A stretch of 12,950 nt of DNA from Spirochaetaceae bacterium (GTDB lineage: Bacteria > Spirochaetota > Spirochaetia > B11-G9): the NCBI GenBank assembly GCA_030643345.1, contig DAOWMA010000017.1, positions 1 through 12,950 of the forward strand, written 5' to 3'. Position 1 is the first letter of the stretch. The number at the start of each line of letters is the position of its first letter. Positions 1-6,936 of this stretch are shown piece by piece. The notes below the pieces were generated by a model. It saw nothing but the letters and a program-made list of their open reading frames with translations, had not been told where the DNA came from and did not search any database. The position numbers and the translations under genes were made by a program.

Positions 1-386
1 TCATACTCTTCAAGAACCTTTTTTCTTTTTATGTACTTTGTGTATACCGGACTATCCAGAGTATAACCGGCATGGAGAACCAGAATAGTTCCTCCAAAAG
101 ATGCAACCGTATCTGCACTATTCCCAATTGAATCAAGACTTCCCTTTATAACAGCTGCATCTCTGCTTCCAAGGTTCGGAAGATATTCACCTCCGGGACA
201 TGGAGCATGTCCTGATAATACTTTCCCTTTTGCAGATGTAATATCCCTTAAATACTGTTCATCCATTTGATATGAAAGCTCAAAATTGGGGTAATTACCG
301 GTTTTTCTGTTCCAGGACTCAGAGAATTCCAGGGTTTGTAAAGGTGAGGGAAGAGATACCATTGAGAGTCCTGTTTTATTGTTCAT
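1..386 (-). CDS. Sugar phosphate isomerase/epimerase-like TIM barrel, N-terminal part (3' end beyond window)
   Basis: This is an open frame reading off the left edge, with about 128 codons visible. The ATG at 386-384 has a GGAG ribosome-binding site 7-8 nt upstream and overlaps the stop of the upstream AGE-like gene by 11 bp, so it is the last visible cistron of the minus-strand operon. The translated start includes a PSPLQTLEFSESW segment, then GHAPCPGGEYLPNL, then GGTILVLHAGYTLD. The hydrophobic beta strand ending in LHAG is typical of xylose-isomerase-like/endonuclease-IV-like TIM barrels (PF01261), where it is an early barrel strand. Such proteins usually isomerise or epimerise sugars, keto-sugars or inositol derivatives using a divalent metal. 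The metal ligands lie in the missing C-terminal two-thirds, so neither activity nor substrate can be judged. The family call is moderately sure and the coupling to the operon is clear. Confidence 0.6.
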   Translation of the reverse strand, partial: MNNKTGLSMVSLPSPLQTLEFSESWNRKTGNYPNFELSYQMDEQYLRDITSAKGKVLSGHAPCPGGEYLPNLGSRDAAVIKGSLDSIGNSADTVASFGGTILVLHAGYTLDSPVYTKYIKRKKVLEEY

Positions 387-1746
387 TAATCATCTCCAGG
401 CAATCTATTAGAGTCAAACCGGTATGATATCCGGGGTCTGCATCGGGAACAGCCGGTATAATATCAACAATATTGCCTTTATTGTCCCTGGTTTGTACAG
501 CAAGCAGGCCGGGAGAATTTTCCTTAATATAATTATTAAATAGTGAGTTATGGCAAAGGCTGTAAGCCTTCATACAAAAAGTTCTGTCAGCCTTATTCTG
601 TACAATTTTACAGCACCCAAGAGCAGCCCTCATTGTTTCCGGTAGAGACCACCAGGGCATCTGGCTGTTTATAGGTTTTCGTGATACCAGATCCAATAAT
701 TTTACGATTCCCTTTGCTTTCCGATTAAATCCGTTAATAAAGTTTCTACGGAATATTGGAAACATCCGGGAAGTTATTTCTTCTATTTCCAGTTTTTTTT
801 GAGTATCCAGCTGTTCTGCTGATTTTGCAGTGAAACAAAACTGCAGTGTTAACCCTACGAACTCAAGGGCATGTCCCGGATCACTTAGAACGGCTTTATT
901 GTTATACCACAAATCACCATCAGCGCTGATATATTCAACAAAATCAAAATCCTTTAGTTTTTCCCATTTTCTGTTAATATTTACATGTTTATCAAGAATG
1001 TAGCGGATAGCATAAATGCCCCATTCCAGGGCTTCAGGTACACCATGTTTTAGAAGCAGGGTCATACTTCCAATCAGCAGCATCCATGGGGATTGACTGA
1101 GTCGTCCGCTGGTAGTTGCTACAGGATTACCCTCTGACAGAGGCTGCTGATCAGTGACAAAATTTCCTTGTATAATGCCATTTAAAACATTTTTAACATA
1201 TTCAACTGATGAAAACCGGGCTTCCTTAGATCCGGTAATAAGAGAAGCTGCAAACAAGCCCCGGGATGCAAATATATCACTTGTATTCCAGAGCCCTTCA
1301 GGGTTAATTTGTTTTTTTACCCAGCTTCCATCATTCCCCATATTCAAAGCCTCACCTTTAGGATTCATAAAAAAGAAAAGATGGCCGCTATTAAGTTCTC
1401 TTGCCTGCTCAGTACTATCAGCAACTTCTTCGATAATACTTTCCAGTCTTTGAACCAGATTTAAAGCAGTATTATCTGAATAGTTATCTTTTATCCATTT
1501 GCTGTGAAGAGTAAGTGATTCGAGCCCACGACCCTGTATCCATGAATAAACAATATCTCTACTTCCCAGAGGGTCCCACTGGGGAAAATCCTCTCCTGAA
1601 TGTATATTCAATTTAGTATCTATCCAGTGGTATTCTTTATCACTTTCATAGCGGTCTGCAATAAAATCCATGGTGGAAAGAAGAATATCCCGATAATCTC
1701 CTGTAATAGCTTTTAAATCTTCTATATGAGGATTTCTGGCCAGCAT
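376..1746 (-). CDS. AGE-family (N-acylglucosamine 2-epimerase-like) epimerase/isomerase
   Basis: The 456-residue protein looks like an (alpha/alpha)6-barrel of the N-acylglucosamine 2-epimerase/mannose isomerase superfamily (PF07221). Visible family marks are a VYSWIQGRGLESL segment near residues 66-78, the SDPGHALEFVGL motif at 288-299 with candidate catalytic His292 and Glu295, PWWSLPETMRA at 364-374, and a C-terminal DPGYHTGL with His441. Members interconvert aldoses and ketoses or C2 epimers through a His-mediated proton transfer; examples are RnBP, cellobiose 2-epimerase and YihS. The length is somewhat above the usual 390-420 residues. The ATG shares one base with the stop of the upstream aminotransferase (TAATG), and the 3' end overlaps the next gene by 11 bp, so translation is probably coupled. 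Beside an aminotransferase and an amidohydrolase, a sugar or amino-sugar substrate is plausible. A lyase on the same fold cannot be excluded. Confidence 0.7.
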   Translation of the reverse strand: MLARNPHIEDLKAITGDYRDILLSTMDFIADRYESDKEYHWIDTKLNIHSGEDFPQWDPLGSRDIVYSWIQGRGLESLTLHSKWIKDNYSDNTALNLVQRLESIIEEVADSTEQARELNSGHLFFFMNPKGEALNMGNDGSWVKKQINPEGLWNTSDIFASRGLFAASLITGSKEARFSSVEYVKNVLNGIIQGNFVTDQQPLSEGNPVATTSGRLSQSPWMLLIGSMTLLLKHGVPEALEWGIYAIRYILDKHVNINRKWEKLKDFDFVEYISADGDLWYNNKAVLSDPGHALEFVGLTLQFCFTAKSAEQLDTQKKLEIEEITSRMFPIFRRNFINGFNRKAKGIVKLLDLVSRKPINSQMPWWSLPETMRAALGCCKIVQNKADRTFCMKAYSLCHNSLFNNYIKENSPGLLAVQTRDNKGNIVDIIPAVPDADPGYHTGLTLIDCLEMINEQ

Positions 1747-2927
1747 TAAAATGTCCGGGCTGCTTTAATAAAAGCACCAATGTACTGTTCGACCAGTCTG
1801 CCATCATCACCTGGAAAAGTGGGGAGGGCCATTACATGTTCATTAATCTCTCTTGTCACAGGAAGATCTTCCGGGTTACTGCCCCTTTCTATAAAGTAGG
1901 GCTGCTGATGTAATAATGGGTAACGATCACGGCGGACAATTGCGCCTTCTGCTTTAAGCGTTTCTATAAGGCGCTCAATTGGAATACCTGTTTCTTCTCC
2001 CCGGTAGACGACATCATTTTCGTAATAAACCCTATTAATATGGGGAGGAGGCCAGTAGATATGAAATCCAGGCAGTTCTTCTATTGCCTTAAGCAGTTTT
2101 TCAATATTGTTTTTCCTAATACTATTTTTTTCATCAAGAGTTTTTAACTGAACCCGGGTAATAGCAGCATGAAGGGGTGACATCCGGTGCTTGAAACCCA
2201 GGCAAGTGTGCTGATACTTACTGTACTCTTCCGGCAGACCGGCTGCTCTCCTGTAATGTCCCAGAGTAGTGGCTTTGTAAAGATGGTCCCTGTTATTTGT
2301 AATAAGCATCCCCCCCTCACCGCCGGGAAGGTTCTTTGAAGCCTGAAAACTGAATATGCCAAAATCACCAAGAGTTCCGGTTTTCCTTCCTTTGTACTCA
2401 GCACCATGAGCATGACAGGCATCTTCAATAACAGCAATGTTGTTATTTCTTGCAATGTTGATAATTTCATCCATTTCACAGGGGACACCCCACAGATGAA
2501 CTGGAATAACAGCCTTTGTTTTTGGTGTAATTTTCTTCTTAAAATCTTCTACATCCAGATCCAGGCTATCAGGATATACCTCACAGAATATTACCTTTGC
2601 ACCCAGGGTTGCTGCAGGCATGGCGGAGGCCCAGTAAGTATAGGAAGGACTGATAACTTCATCTCCCGGACCGATACCAAGAACAAACAATGCTGCATAC
2701 AGGGCTGCGGTACCATTAATTTCTGCTAAAGCATAGTCTGCTCCAAGGTATTCAGCAAACTCCTTTTCCAGTTTCATGGGTTCTTCCGATAGGGAAGTTT
2801 CATTCCTCCGCATTACACTAAGAACCGCCTGTTCATCTTCTTCTGTTAATATGGGCCATCTTAGAGCCTCTTCCTGTTTCAGCGTAATAGCTTTGGGACC
2901 TCCGTTTATGGCCAGATTATCAGACAT
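1746..2927 (-). CDS. DegT/DnrJ/EryC1/StrS-family PLP aminotransferase
   Basis: This is a 393-residue fold-type I PLP enzyme (PF01041). It starts MSDNLAINGGPKAI, the usual N-terminus of the group often annotated scyllo-inosose or sugar aminotransferase. IEDACHAHG holds the PLP-pairing Asp169, and FSFQASKNLPGGEGG holds the internal-aldimine Lys198 (numbered from this start). Family members move an amino group between glutamate or glutamine and a keto-sugar or keto-cyclitol, usually in biosynthesis. Among regulator, transporter and aldolase genes it may instead act catabolically, removing an amino group. I chose the ATG at 2927-2925 because AGGAGGG sits 4 nt upstream. An in-frame ATG at 2945-2943 overlaps the amidohydrolase stop as ATGA but has no ribosome-binding site and would add only MTQEGS. 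The 3' stop shares a base with the AGE gene start. Confidence 0.88.
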   Translation of the reverse strand: MSDNLAINGGPKAITLKQEEALRWPILTEEDEQAVLSVMRRNETSLSEEPMKLEKEFAEYLGADYALAEINGTAALYAALFVLGIGPGDEVISPSYTYWASAMPAATLGAKVIFCEVYPDSLDLDVEDFKKKITPKTKAVIPVHLWGVPCEMDEIINIARNNNIAVIEDACHAHGAEYKGRKTGTLGDFGIFSFQASKNLPGGEGGMLITNNRDHLYKATTLGHYRRAAGLPEEYSKYQHTCLGFKHRMSPLHAAITRVQLKTLDEKNSIRKNNIEKLLKAIEELPGFHIYWPPPHINRVYYENDVVYRGEETGIPIERLIETLKAEGAIVRRDRYPLLHQQPYFIERGSNPEDLPVTREINEHVMALPTFPGDDGRLVEQYIGAFIKAARTF

Positions 2928-2931
2928 ACTA

Positions 2932-2938
2932 CCCTCCT
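2932..2938 (-). promoter_or_regulatory. Ribosome-binding site deciding the aminotransferase start
   Basis: AGGAGGG on the minus strand lies 4 nt before the ATG at 2927. It sits just downstream of the amidohydrolase stop codon. It favours this start over the ATG 18 nt upstream, which has only AT-rich sequence before it. Confidence 0.75.
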
Positions 2939-2941
2939 GGG

Positions 2942-3874
2942 TCATAATAAATTCAATATTTTAAGTGCGTTATCACAGGTGATTTTAGAAAAGATATCCC
3001 TGCTTATTCTTTCTTCTGCAAGAAGACTTCTTAGATAAGGAAGGTGAGGCATTCTACATTCCTCATCTGCAAAACATACATCAGTACCAAACAGTATTTT
3101 GTCCTGAAACTCTGTCAGGAATTTGGTCCCATACTCTCTGTCCCTGCTTATTGCATTGTATCCGCTGTTTGCCGATATATCAGCATAGAGGTTAGGGTAA
3201 GTTTTAAGCAGCCTTTGAAGGCTGCCCTCTTTTTTTATGGTTCCTTCGGGATAGATAAATTTATTTGGGGGAGTAATGTCACCTGTTATCTCAGACCAGA
3301 AACCCGGGGCGTGCCCAATAATTATTGTATCAGGAACCTCTTTAAGGAGCCTCTCCAAACGAGGCAGCCCCACTTCATCGAACAGGCCATATACCCCTGT
3401 ACCCGGACCTGTGCAGTGAAAAAGCACTGGCATCTCCCATTCTCCACATTGACGAAACATATTTATAACTCTTGGATCATCCAAAGGAAGATTTGCTGTT
3501 ACTTCTCCAATACCCACACATCCCAGTTCTTTAAAACGTTTTAGGAAAGGAGAAAAATCTGTGACAGGAGGATTATTTAATTGATATTCTGTAAGATTCC
3601 CGTAACATCCCATTCTCGGGTCCAGGTTTCCAAACAGAATTAGTCGATCTGAATAGTGTGATGCAGCTTCCAGTTGGCTAATGATATCCGACTTTGGAGA
3701 GAAAAATAATGGGGCCTGGCATATTTCCGGACTTACATTCACAGGCATCAGTACTGCTCTATCTATACCTTCTTCATCCAAACGTTGAATAAGATCTTTA
3801 ATAGTGACCGGCTTTCGATCCATTTCGTCCGGCAGGCGTAAATCTGCAACATGGGTATGAAAATCTATAATCAT
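2942..3874 (-). CDS. Amidohydrolase_2-family metal-dependent hydrolase
   Basis: The 310-residue TIM-barrel hydrolase (PF04909) shows the full metal-site pattern: His6-Thr-His8 in MIIDFHTHV, Glu124 in GIGEV, His153 in LFHCTG, His188 in IIIGHAPG, and Asp265 in LFGTDVCF. Family members are C-O or C-N hydrolases such as sugar lactonases and pyrone hydrolases, or metal-dependent decarboxylases. Here a lactonase or a deacylase/amidase would both fit a sugar-acid or amino-sugar route, and sequence alone does not decide. No signal peptide is seen, so it is cytoplasmic. Its ATG overlaps the TGA of the upstream DeoR-type regulator (ATGA). Only a weak GGGAACAGG purine stretch precedes it, suggesting translation coupled to the regulator. 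The stop is 14 nt from the aminotransferase start. Confidence 0.8.
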   Translation of the reverse strand: MIIDFHTHVADLRLPDEMDRKPVTIKDLIQRLDEEGIDRAVLMPVNVSPEICQAPLFFSPKSDIISQLEAASHYSDRLILFGNLDPRMGCYGNLTEYQLNNPPVTDFSPFLKRFKELGCVGIGEVTANLPLDDPRVINMFRQCGEWEMPVLFHCTGPGTGVYGLFDEVGLPRLERLLKEVPDTIIIGHAPGFWSEITGDITPPNKFIYPEGTIKKEGSLQRLLKTYPNLYADISANSGYNAISRDREYGTKFLTEFQDKILFGTDVCFADEECRMPHLPYLRSLLAEERISRDIFSKITCDNALKILNLL

Positions 3875-4659
3875 CCTGTTCCCACTATATCCGTATTTTT
3901 TTGTAAAGACTGCAGCACCAAAACATTACTGTCTTTTAATTGCTGTACCAGTTTATTACTAATACTATCTGTAATAACACCTGTAAGTTCTGATGTTTGA
4001 CAGACTCTGCTTAAGGAATTTTTACCGAATTTTGATGAATCAATAAGAAGATAGACTTCTGCTGAACTTGAAATCATCATTTTTTTTGTTTCGGATTCCA
4101 TTATATCTGATGCAGAGGCCCCTTTTTCAGTAGAAAAACCGGTAGCACCTAAGAATAAAATATCTGCATTCACTGCATCAAAAAAGGAAAGAGAAGAAAT
4201 ACCAATTAGTGATTGAGACTCGTGTCGTAGAGATCCTCCTGAAACAATCAAATTGATATTTTCCAGCCCGGATAGTTCATGAATCACAAGAAGTGAGTTT
4301 GTTATTACTGTAAGATTTATTTCTTTTATATAACGGGGTAGAAAAGAGGTTGTGCTGCCCGAATCAATAATAATTCTCATTCCCGGTTTGATCATTTTGG
4401 CAGCCGTCCGGGCTATCAGGTCCTTCTCATACTCATATTCGTGTATTGTCTTCTCAATCAATCTGACAAGATTTCTATTATTACTAAGAACACCGCCGCC
4501 TCTTGTTTTTATTAAATAACCTTTTTGATCCAGCTCATCAATGTCGGAACGAATTGTTACCTTGGAAACCTTGAGGCATTCATGAAGATGATTGATACTA
4601 ACAACACCTTCTGTTTTTAGTACTTCTATTATTTTAATTTGCCTTTTTAGCTTATTCAT
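3871..4659 (-). CDS. DeoR/GlpR-family transcriptional regulator
   Basis: The 262-residue protein has a DeoR-type winged helix-turn-helix (about residues 1-58, with VSKVTIRSDIDELDQKGYL as the recognition region) followed by a DeoRC sensor domain. The sensor shows IDSGSTT at 98-104, TNS at 120-122, GG at 141-142, GATGF at 171-175 and IDSSKFGK at 206-213. These loops bind phosphorylated sugar intermediates in GlpR, DeoR, AgaR and YihW relatives, so the effector here is probably a sugar phosphate. It is the first gene of the minus operon and faces the transporter operon, so it likely controls both and itself. The ATG at 4659 is the only credible start: no ATG, GTG or TTG lies upstream before an in-frame stop. 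There is no ribosome-binding site, and the promoter -10 ends 5 nt before the ATG, pointing to a leaderless transcript. Confidence 0.9.
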   Translation of the reverse strand: MNKLKRQIKIIEVLKTEGVVSINHLHECLKVSKVTIRSDIDELDQKGYLIKTRGGGVLSNNRNLVRLIEKTIHEYEYEKDLIARTAAKMIKPGMRIIIDSGSTTSFLPRYIKEINLTVITNSLLVIHELSGLENINLIVSGGSLRHESQSLIGISSLSFFDAVNADILFLGATGFSTEKGASASDIMESETKKMMISSSAEVYLLIDSSKFGKNSLSRVCQTSELTGVITDSISNKLVQQLKDSNVLVLQSLQKNTDIVGTG

Positions 4660-4664
4660 AAAGT

Positions 4665-4693
4665 ATAATAGGTTTAAAAGTAAATATTGTCAA
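4665..4693 (-). promoter_or_regulatory. Sigma70-type promoter of the regulator-led operon
   Basis: On the minus strand a perfect -35 TTGACA (4693-4688) is followed by a 17-nt spacer and a -10 TATTAT (4670-4665). The predicted start of transcription falls at or next to the A of the regulator's ATG at 4659, leaving no room for a 5' leader. Half-site 1 of the putative operator overlaps this -35. Confidence 0.75.
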
Positions 4694-4768
4694 GAAAACA
4701 CAAGCAAAAGCAAATAAAATTGTTGACAGAGTTAGAGGTGTACGCTTATAATATAAAAAACAATTTTA
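4681..4768. promoter_or_regulatory. Putative DeoR operator: three related half-sites across the divergent promoters
   Basis: A perfect 10-bp inverted repeat brackets the plus promoter. TAAAATTGTT (4715-4724) overlaps its -35, and AACAATTTTA (4759-4768) lies at the expected transcript start. The arms are separated by 34 bp, or 44 bp start to start, close to four helical turns. A third related copy, TAAATATTGT (4681-4690), overlaps the minus promoter's -35. The tandem AGCAAA-AGCAAA at 4703-4714 lies between. The layout fits a repressor that covers both promoters, and the adjacent DeoR-type gene is the natural candidate. The region is very AT-rich, so part of the match could be chance. Confidence 0.4.
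4723..4752 (+). promoter_or_regulatory. Sigma70-type promoter of the transporter operon
   Basis: TTGACA (4723-4728), an 18-nt spacer and TATAAT (4747-4752): both hexamers are perfect matches to the consensus. Transcription would begin near 4759, giving a leader of about 20 nt that holds AAGGAG before the ATG at 4780. Confidence 0.85.
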
Positions 4769-4779
4769 AGGAGAAAAAT

Positions 4780-5760
4780 ATGAAACGAATCCTATTAATA
4801 CTGTTGATTCTTGGATGTTCTGTTATGGTGATGGCAGAAGGGGAGGTCGAATCAAATGAGTTAACCGTCTATACACCTGCTTCCAAGGAACAGATTAATT
4901 TGATAGTACCTCTCTTTGAAAAAAAGTATGGTGCTATAGTCAATGTCGTGGAAGGTGGTACTGGAGAACTTTTTAACCGTATTAAAGCAGAAGCAGAAAA
5001 TGTCCAGGCAGACATTATGTTTACAGGTGGAATCGATTCAGGCGGAAGTTTCAGAGAATATCTGGCTGATTATGTTTCAATAGAGGAAGGTAAGCTTTTT
5101 GATCCGGCCAAGGGCCATCCCTGGTACAATGCTGTCTTTCTTCATCCTATGGGCATTATATACAACACGAATCTGGTCAGGGAAGGTGAGGTAAAAGGAT
5201 GGATGGATTTGACAGATCCAAAGTGGAAAGGCAAAGTACTTATGCCCGATCCCAGAAAATCCGGTTCTGCCTTTGGTGAATTGATTATCCATCTTCATGC
5301 CTTCGGACGTGAAGATAAAGGATGGGATTACTTTAAGAGCCTTTATAAGAACCTGATAGTAACCACTTCATCCAGTCATACCTATAAGTTTGTTGCCTCG
5401 GGTGAGTTCCCATTGGGTCTGACACATGAGCGAAATGCATATAAATACAGAGATGGCGGATCTCCTGTCGGATTTGTATATCCTGAGGAAGGAACAGCTG
5501 TACGTCCTGATGGACTTTATCTTGTTAAAAATGGTCCTAATCCAGAGTTAGCAAAGAAATTCATTGATTTTGTTCTCTCTAAAGAAGTAATGGAATTACT
5601 CAGAGATACAGGATACAGGGTGAACAGAGTAGATGTTACTCCCCCGGCAGGATATCCGGCGATCGAAGTTATCAAGACATGTGATTACGATCCGGTATGG
5701 GCTGCAGAAAACAGAGAAATGATTCTTAAGAAGTATACAGAAATAGCTGAAACAAATTAG
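4780..5760 (+). CDS. ABC transporter periplasmic substrate-binding protein (ferric/AEP/sugar-phosphate class)
   Basis: This is a 326-residue class II periplasmic binding protein (SBP_bac family). Residues 1-19 are a signal peptide (MKR, then a hydrophobic core ending VMA before EGEVES). Cys13 in LILGC could be a relaxed spirochaetal lipobox, so a lipoprotein is possible. The first strand after cleavage is LTVYTPASKEQIN, followed by WMDLTDPKWKGKVLMPDPRKSG and VYPEEGTAVRPDG, all typical of the FbpA/PhnS/AfuA group. The paired tyrosines that bind iron in ferric-binding proteins are not visible: the matching segment reads GLTHERNAYKY (213-223). An organic or phosphorylated ligand is therefore more likely than iron. 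I chose the ATG at 4780 for its AAGGAG site and signal peptide; a TTG-initiated extension from 4687 would run through the promoter. It is the first gene of the plus operon, followed by a hairpin that should keep it the most abundant product. Confidence 0.88.
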   Translation: MKRILLILLILGCSVMVMAEGEVESNELTVYTPASKEQINLIVPLFEKKYGAIVNVVEGGTGELFNRIKAEAENVQADIMFTGGIDSGGSFREYLADYVSIEEGKLFDPAKGHPWYNAVFLHPMGIIYNTNLVREGEVKGWMDLTDPKWKGKVLMPDPRKSGSAFGELIIHLHAFGREDKGWDYFKSLYKNLIVTTSSSHTYKFVASGEFPLGLTHERNAYKYRDGGSPVGFVYPEEGTAVRPDGLYLVKNGPNPELAKKFIDFVLSKEVMELLRDTGYRVNRVDVTPPAGYPAIEVIKTCDYDPVWAAENREMILKKYTEIAETN

Positions 5761-5786
5761 TAACATCTATCTATTACATTTAATAA

Positions 5787-5817
5787 AATGCCGGGAACAA
5801 ACTCCCGGCATTCTTTT
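5787..5817 (+). terminator. Intrinsic (attenuating) terminator between binding-protein and ATPase genes
   Basis: The arms AATGCCGGGA (5787-5796) and TCCCGGCATT (5803-5812) form a perfect 10-bp stem with a 6-nt loop, followed by CTTTTT (5813-5818). The ribosome-binding site of the ATPase gene begins immediately after. Such a hairpin between a binding-protein gene and the rest of an ABC operon commonly lowers downstream expression or stabilises the upstream mRNA end. The short T-tract suggests partial termination. Confidence 0.8.
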
Positions 5818-5829
5818 TAAGGAGGGGAT

Positions 5830-6936
5830 ATGGCAACAGTTGGAGTTAAGGTTGATAATGTAAGTAAGTATTTTGGAGATCTTGCAGCAGTAGATAATCT
5901 TTCATTGGAGATCAAAGCTGGTGAGCTTTTTACACTTCTCGGTCCGTCAGGGTGTGGGAAAACCACTTTATTGCGTACAATTGCCGGTTTCTATTATCAG
6001 GATAATGGACGGATACTATTTGATGATAAACAAATTGATCTTCTTCCTCCACATAAACGGAATACAGGTATGGTATTCCAGAGTTATGCTATTTTCCCTT
6101 TTCTGAGTGTTTTTGATAACATTGCTTATGGGTTGAAGGCCCACGGTGTATCAAAGTCAGAGCAAAAAGAAAGAGTAATGGAAGCAATCAGCCTGGTACG
6201 TCTAACGGGACTGGAGAAAAGACGACCAAACCAGCTTTCAGGGGGGCAGCAGCAGAGAGTTGCTGTTGCCAGGGCCATAGTCATTGAACCTCAGGTCCTT
6301 TTAATGGATGAGCCTCTCTCCAATCTCGATGCAAAATTGAGAGTTGAGATGCGAGTCGACATAAGACGTTTACAGAAGAAGCTTGGGATTACAATGATCT
6401 ATGTAACCCACGACCAGGAGGAGGCCCTGGCAATATCTGATCGTATTGCTGTAATGTCCACAGGATGTATTGCTCAAATGGGAAGTCCCTGGGAAATCTA
6501 TCATAATCCTATTGACCCCCATGTTGCAAATTTTATTGGGGTCAGTAATTTCTTTGTTTGCTCTGTTAAATCAATGGATCCGGACAAACAGAAAATAGAG
6601 ATTGATTTCTATGGCAAATCCCTCAAAACTTCATCTCTATTAGAAACAAAGACAAAAAAAGTCATAGCTTCTATAAGACCGGAAGCAATGAATATTGTCA
6701 AACAGGAAGATACCTCCCCGGAAAAAATTAATTTCAAAGCAAAGATTGTAGATACTACCTATCTTGGTGCAGGATTACGGATAACTGTCAGAGCTATGGA
6801 CAATGTTGATTTTCAGATTCAGATTGGTCATCCAAAGCAAATCACTAATTTTGTATCCGGCAGTGAGGTTATTGTTGAATTCTCACCGGAAGATGTTACG
6901 GTATTTCCTGATGAGAGTGTTAATAATGAAAATTAA
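5830..6936 (+). CDS. ABC transporter ATP-binding protein with C-terminal TOBE domain
   Basis: The 368-residue importer ATPase has a complete nucleotide-binding domain: Walker A GPSGCGKTT (38-46), Q-loop Gln84, signature LSGGQQQ (136-142), Walker B VLLMDEP with Asp160 and catalytic Glu161, D-loop SNLDAKL, and H-loop His194 in YVTHDQEEA. A TOBE-type regulatory/OB region follows at about 277-360, including IRPEAM and VEFSPEDVTVF. It energises uptake with the fused permease next door, at the cytoplasmic face. The group covers PotA, FbpC, PhnT and AfuC, so the ATPase alone does not define the substrate. The ATG at 5830 follows AAGGAGGGG. Its last 11 bp overlap the permease start. Confidence 0.95.
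   Translation: MATVGVKVDNVSKYFGDLAAVDNLSLEIKAGELFTLLGPSGCGKTTLLRTIAGFYYQDNGRILFDDKQIDLLPPHKRNTGMVFQSYAIFPFLSVFDNIAYGLKAHGVSKSEQKERVMEAISLVRLTGLEKRRPNQLSGGQQQRVAVARAIVIEPQVLLMDEPLSNLDAKLRVEMRVDIRRLQKKLGITMIYVTHDQEEALAISDRIAVMSTGCIAQMGSPWEIYHNPIDPHVANFIGVSNFFVCSVKSMDPDKQKIEIDFYGKSLKTSSLLETKTKKVIASIRPEAMNIVKQEDTSPEKINFKAKIVDTTYLGAGLRITVRAMDNVDFQIQIGHPKQITNFVSGSEVIVEFSPEDVTVFPDESVNNEN

Noticed and set aside
3044..3544. Plus-strand open frame opposite the amidohydrolase gene.
   Set aside because: The amidohydrolase strand has all metal-site motifs. The opposite translation shows no domain and no ribosome-binding site.
4687..4779. Upstream TTG-initiated extension of the binding-protein gene.
   Set aside because: It would run through the -35 and -10 of the gene's own promoter and place the signal peptide about 31 residues inside the protein. 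The ATG at 4780 has a strong ribosome-binding site.
6803..6925. Upstream extension of the permease frame.
   Set aside because: It lies entirely within the ATPase TOBE coding region, has no ribosome-binding site and does not look like a membrane-protein start. The ATG at 6926 gives a normal permease N-terminus.
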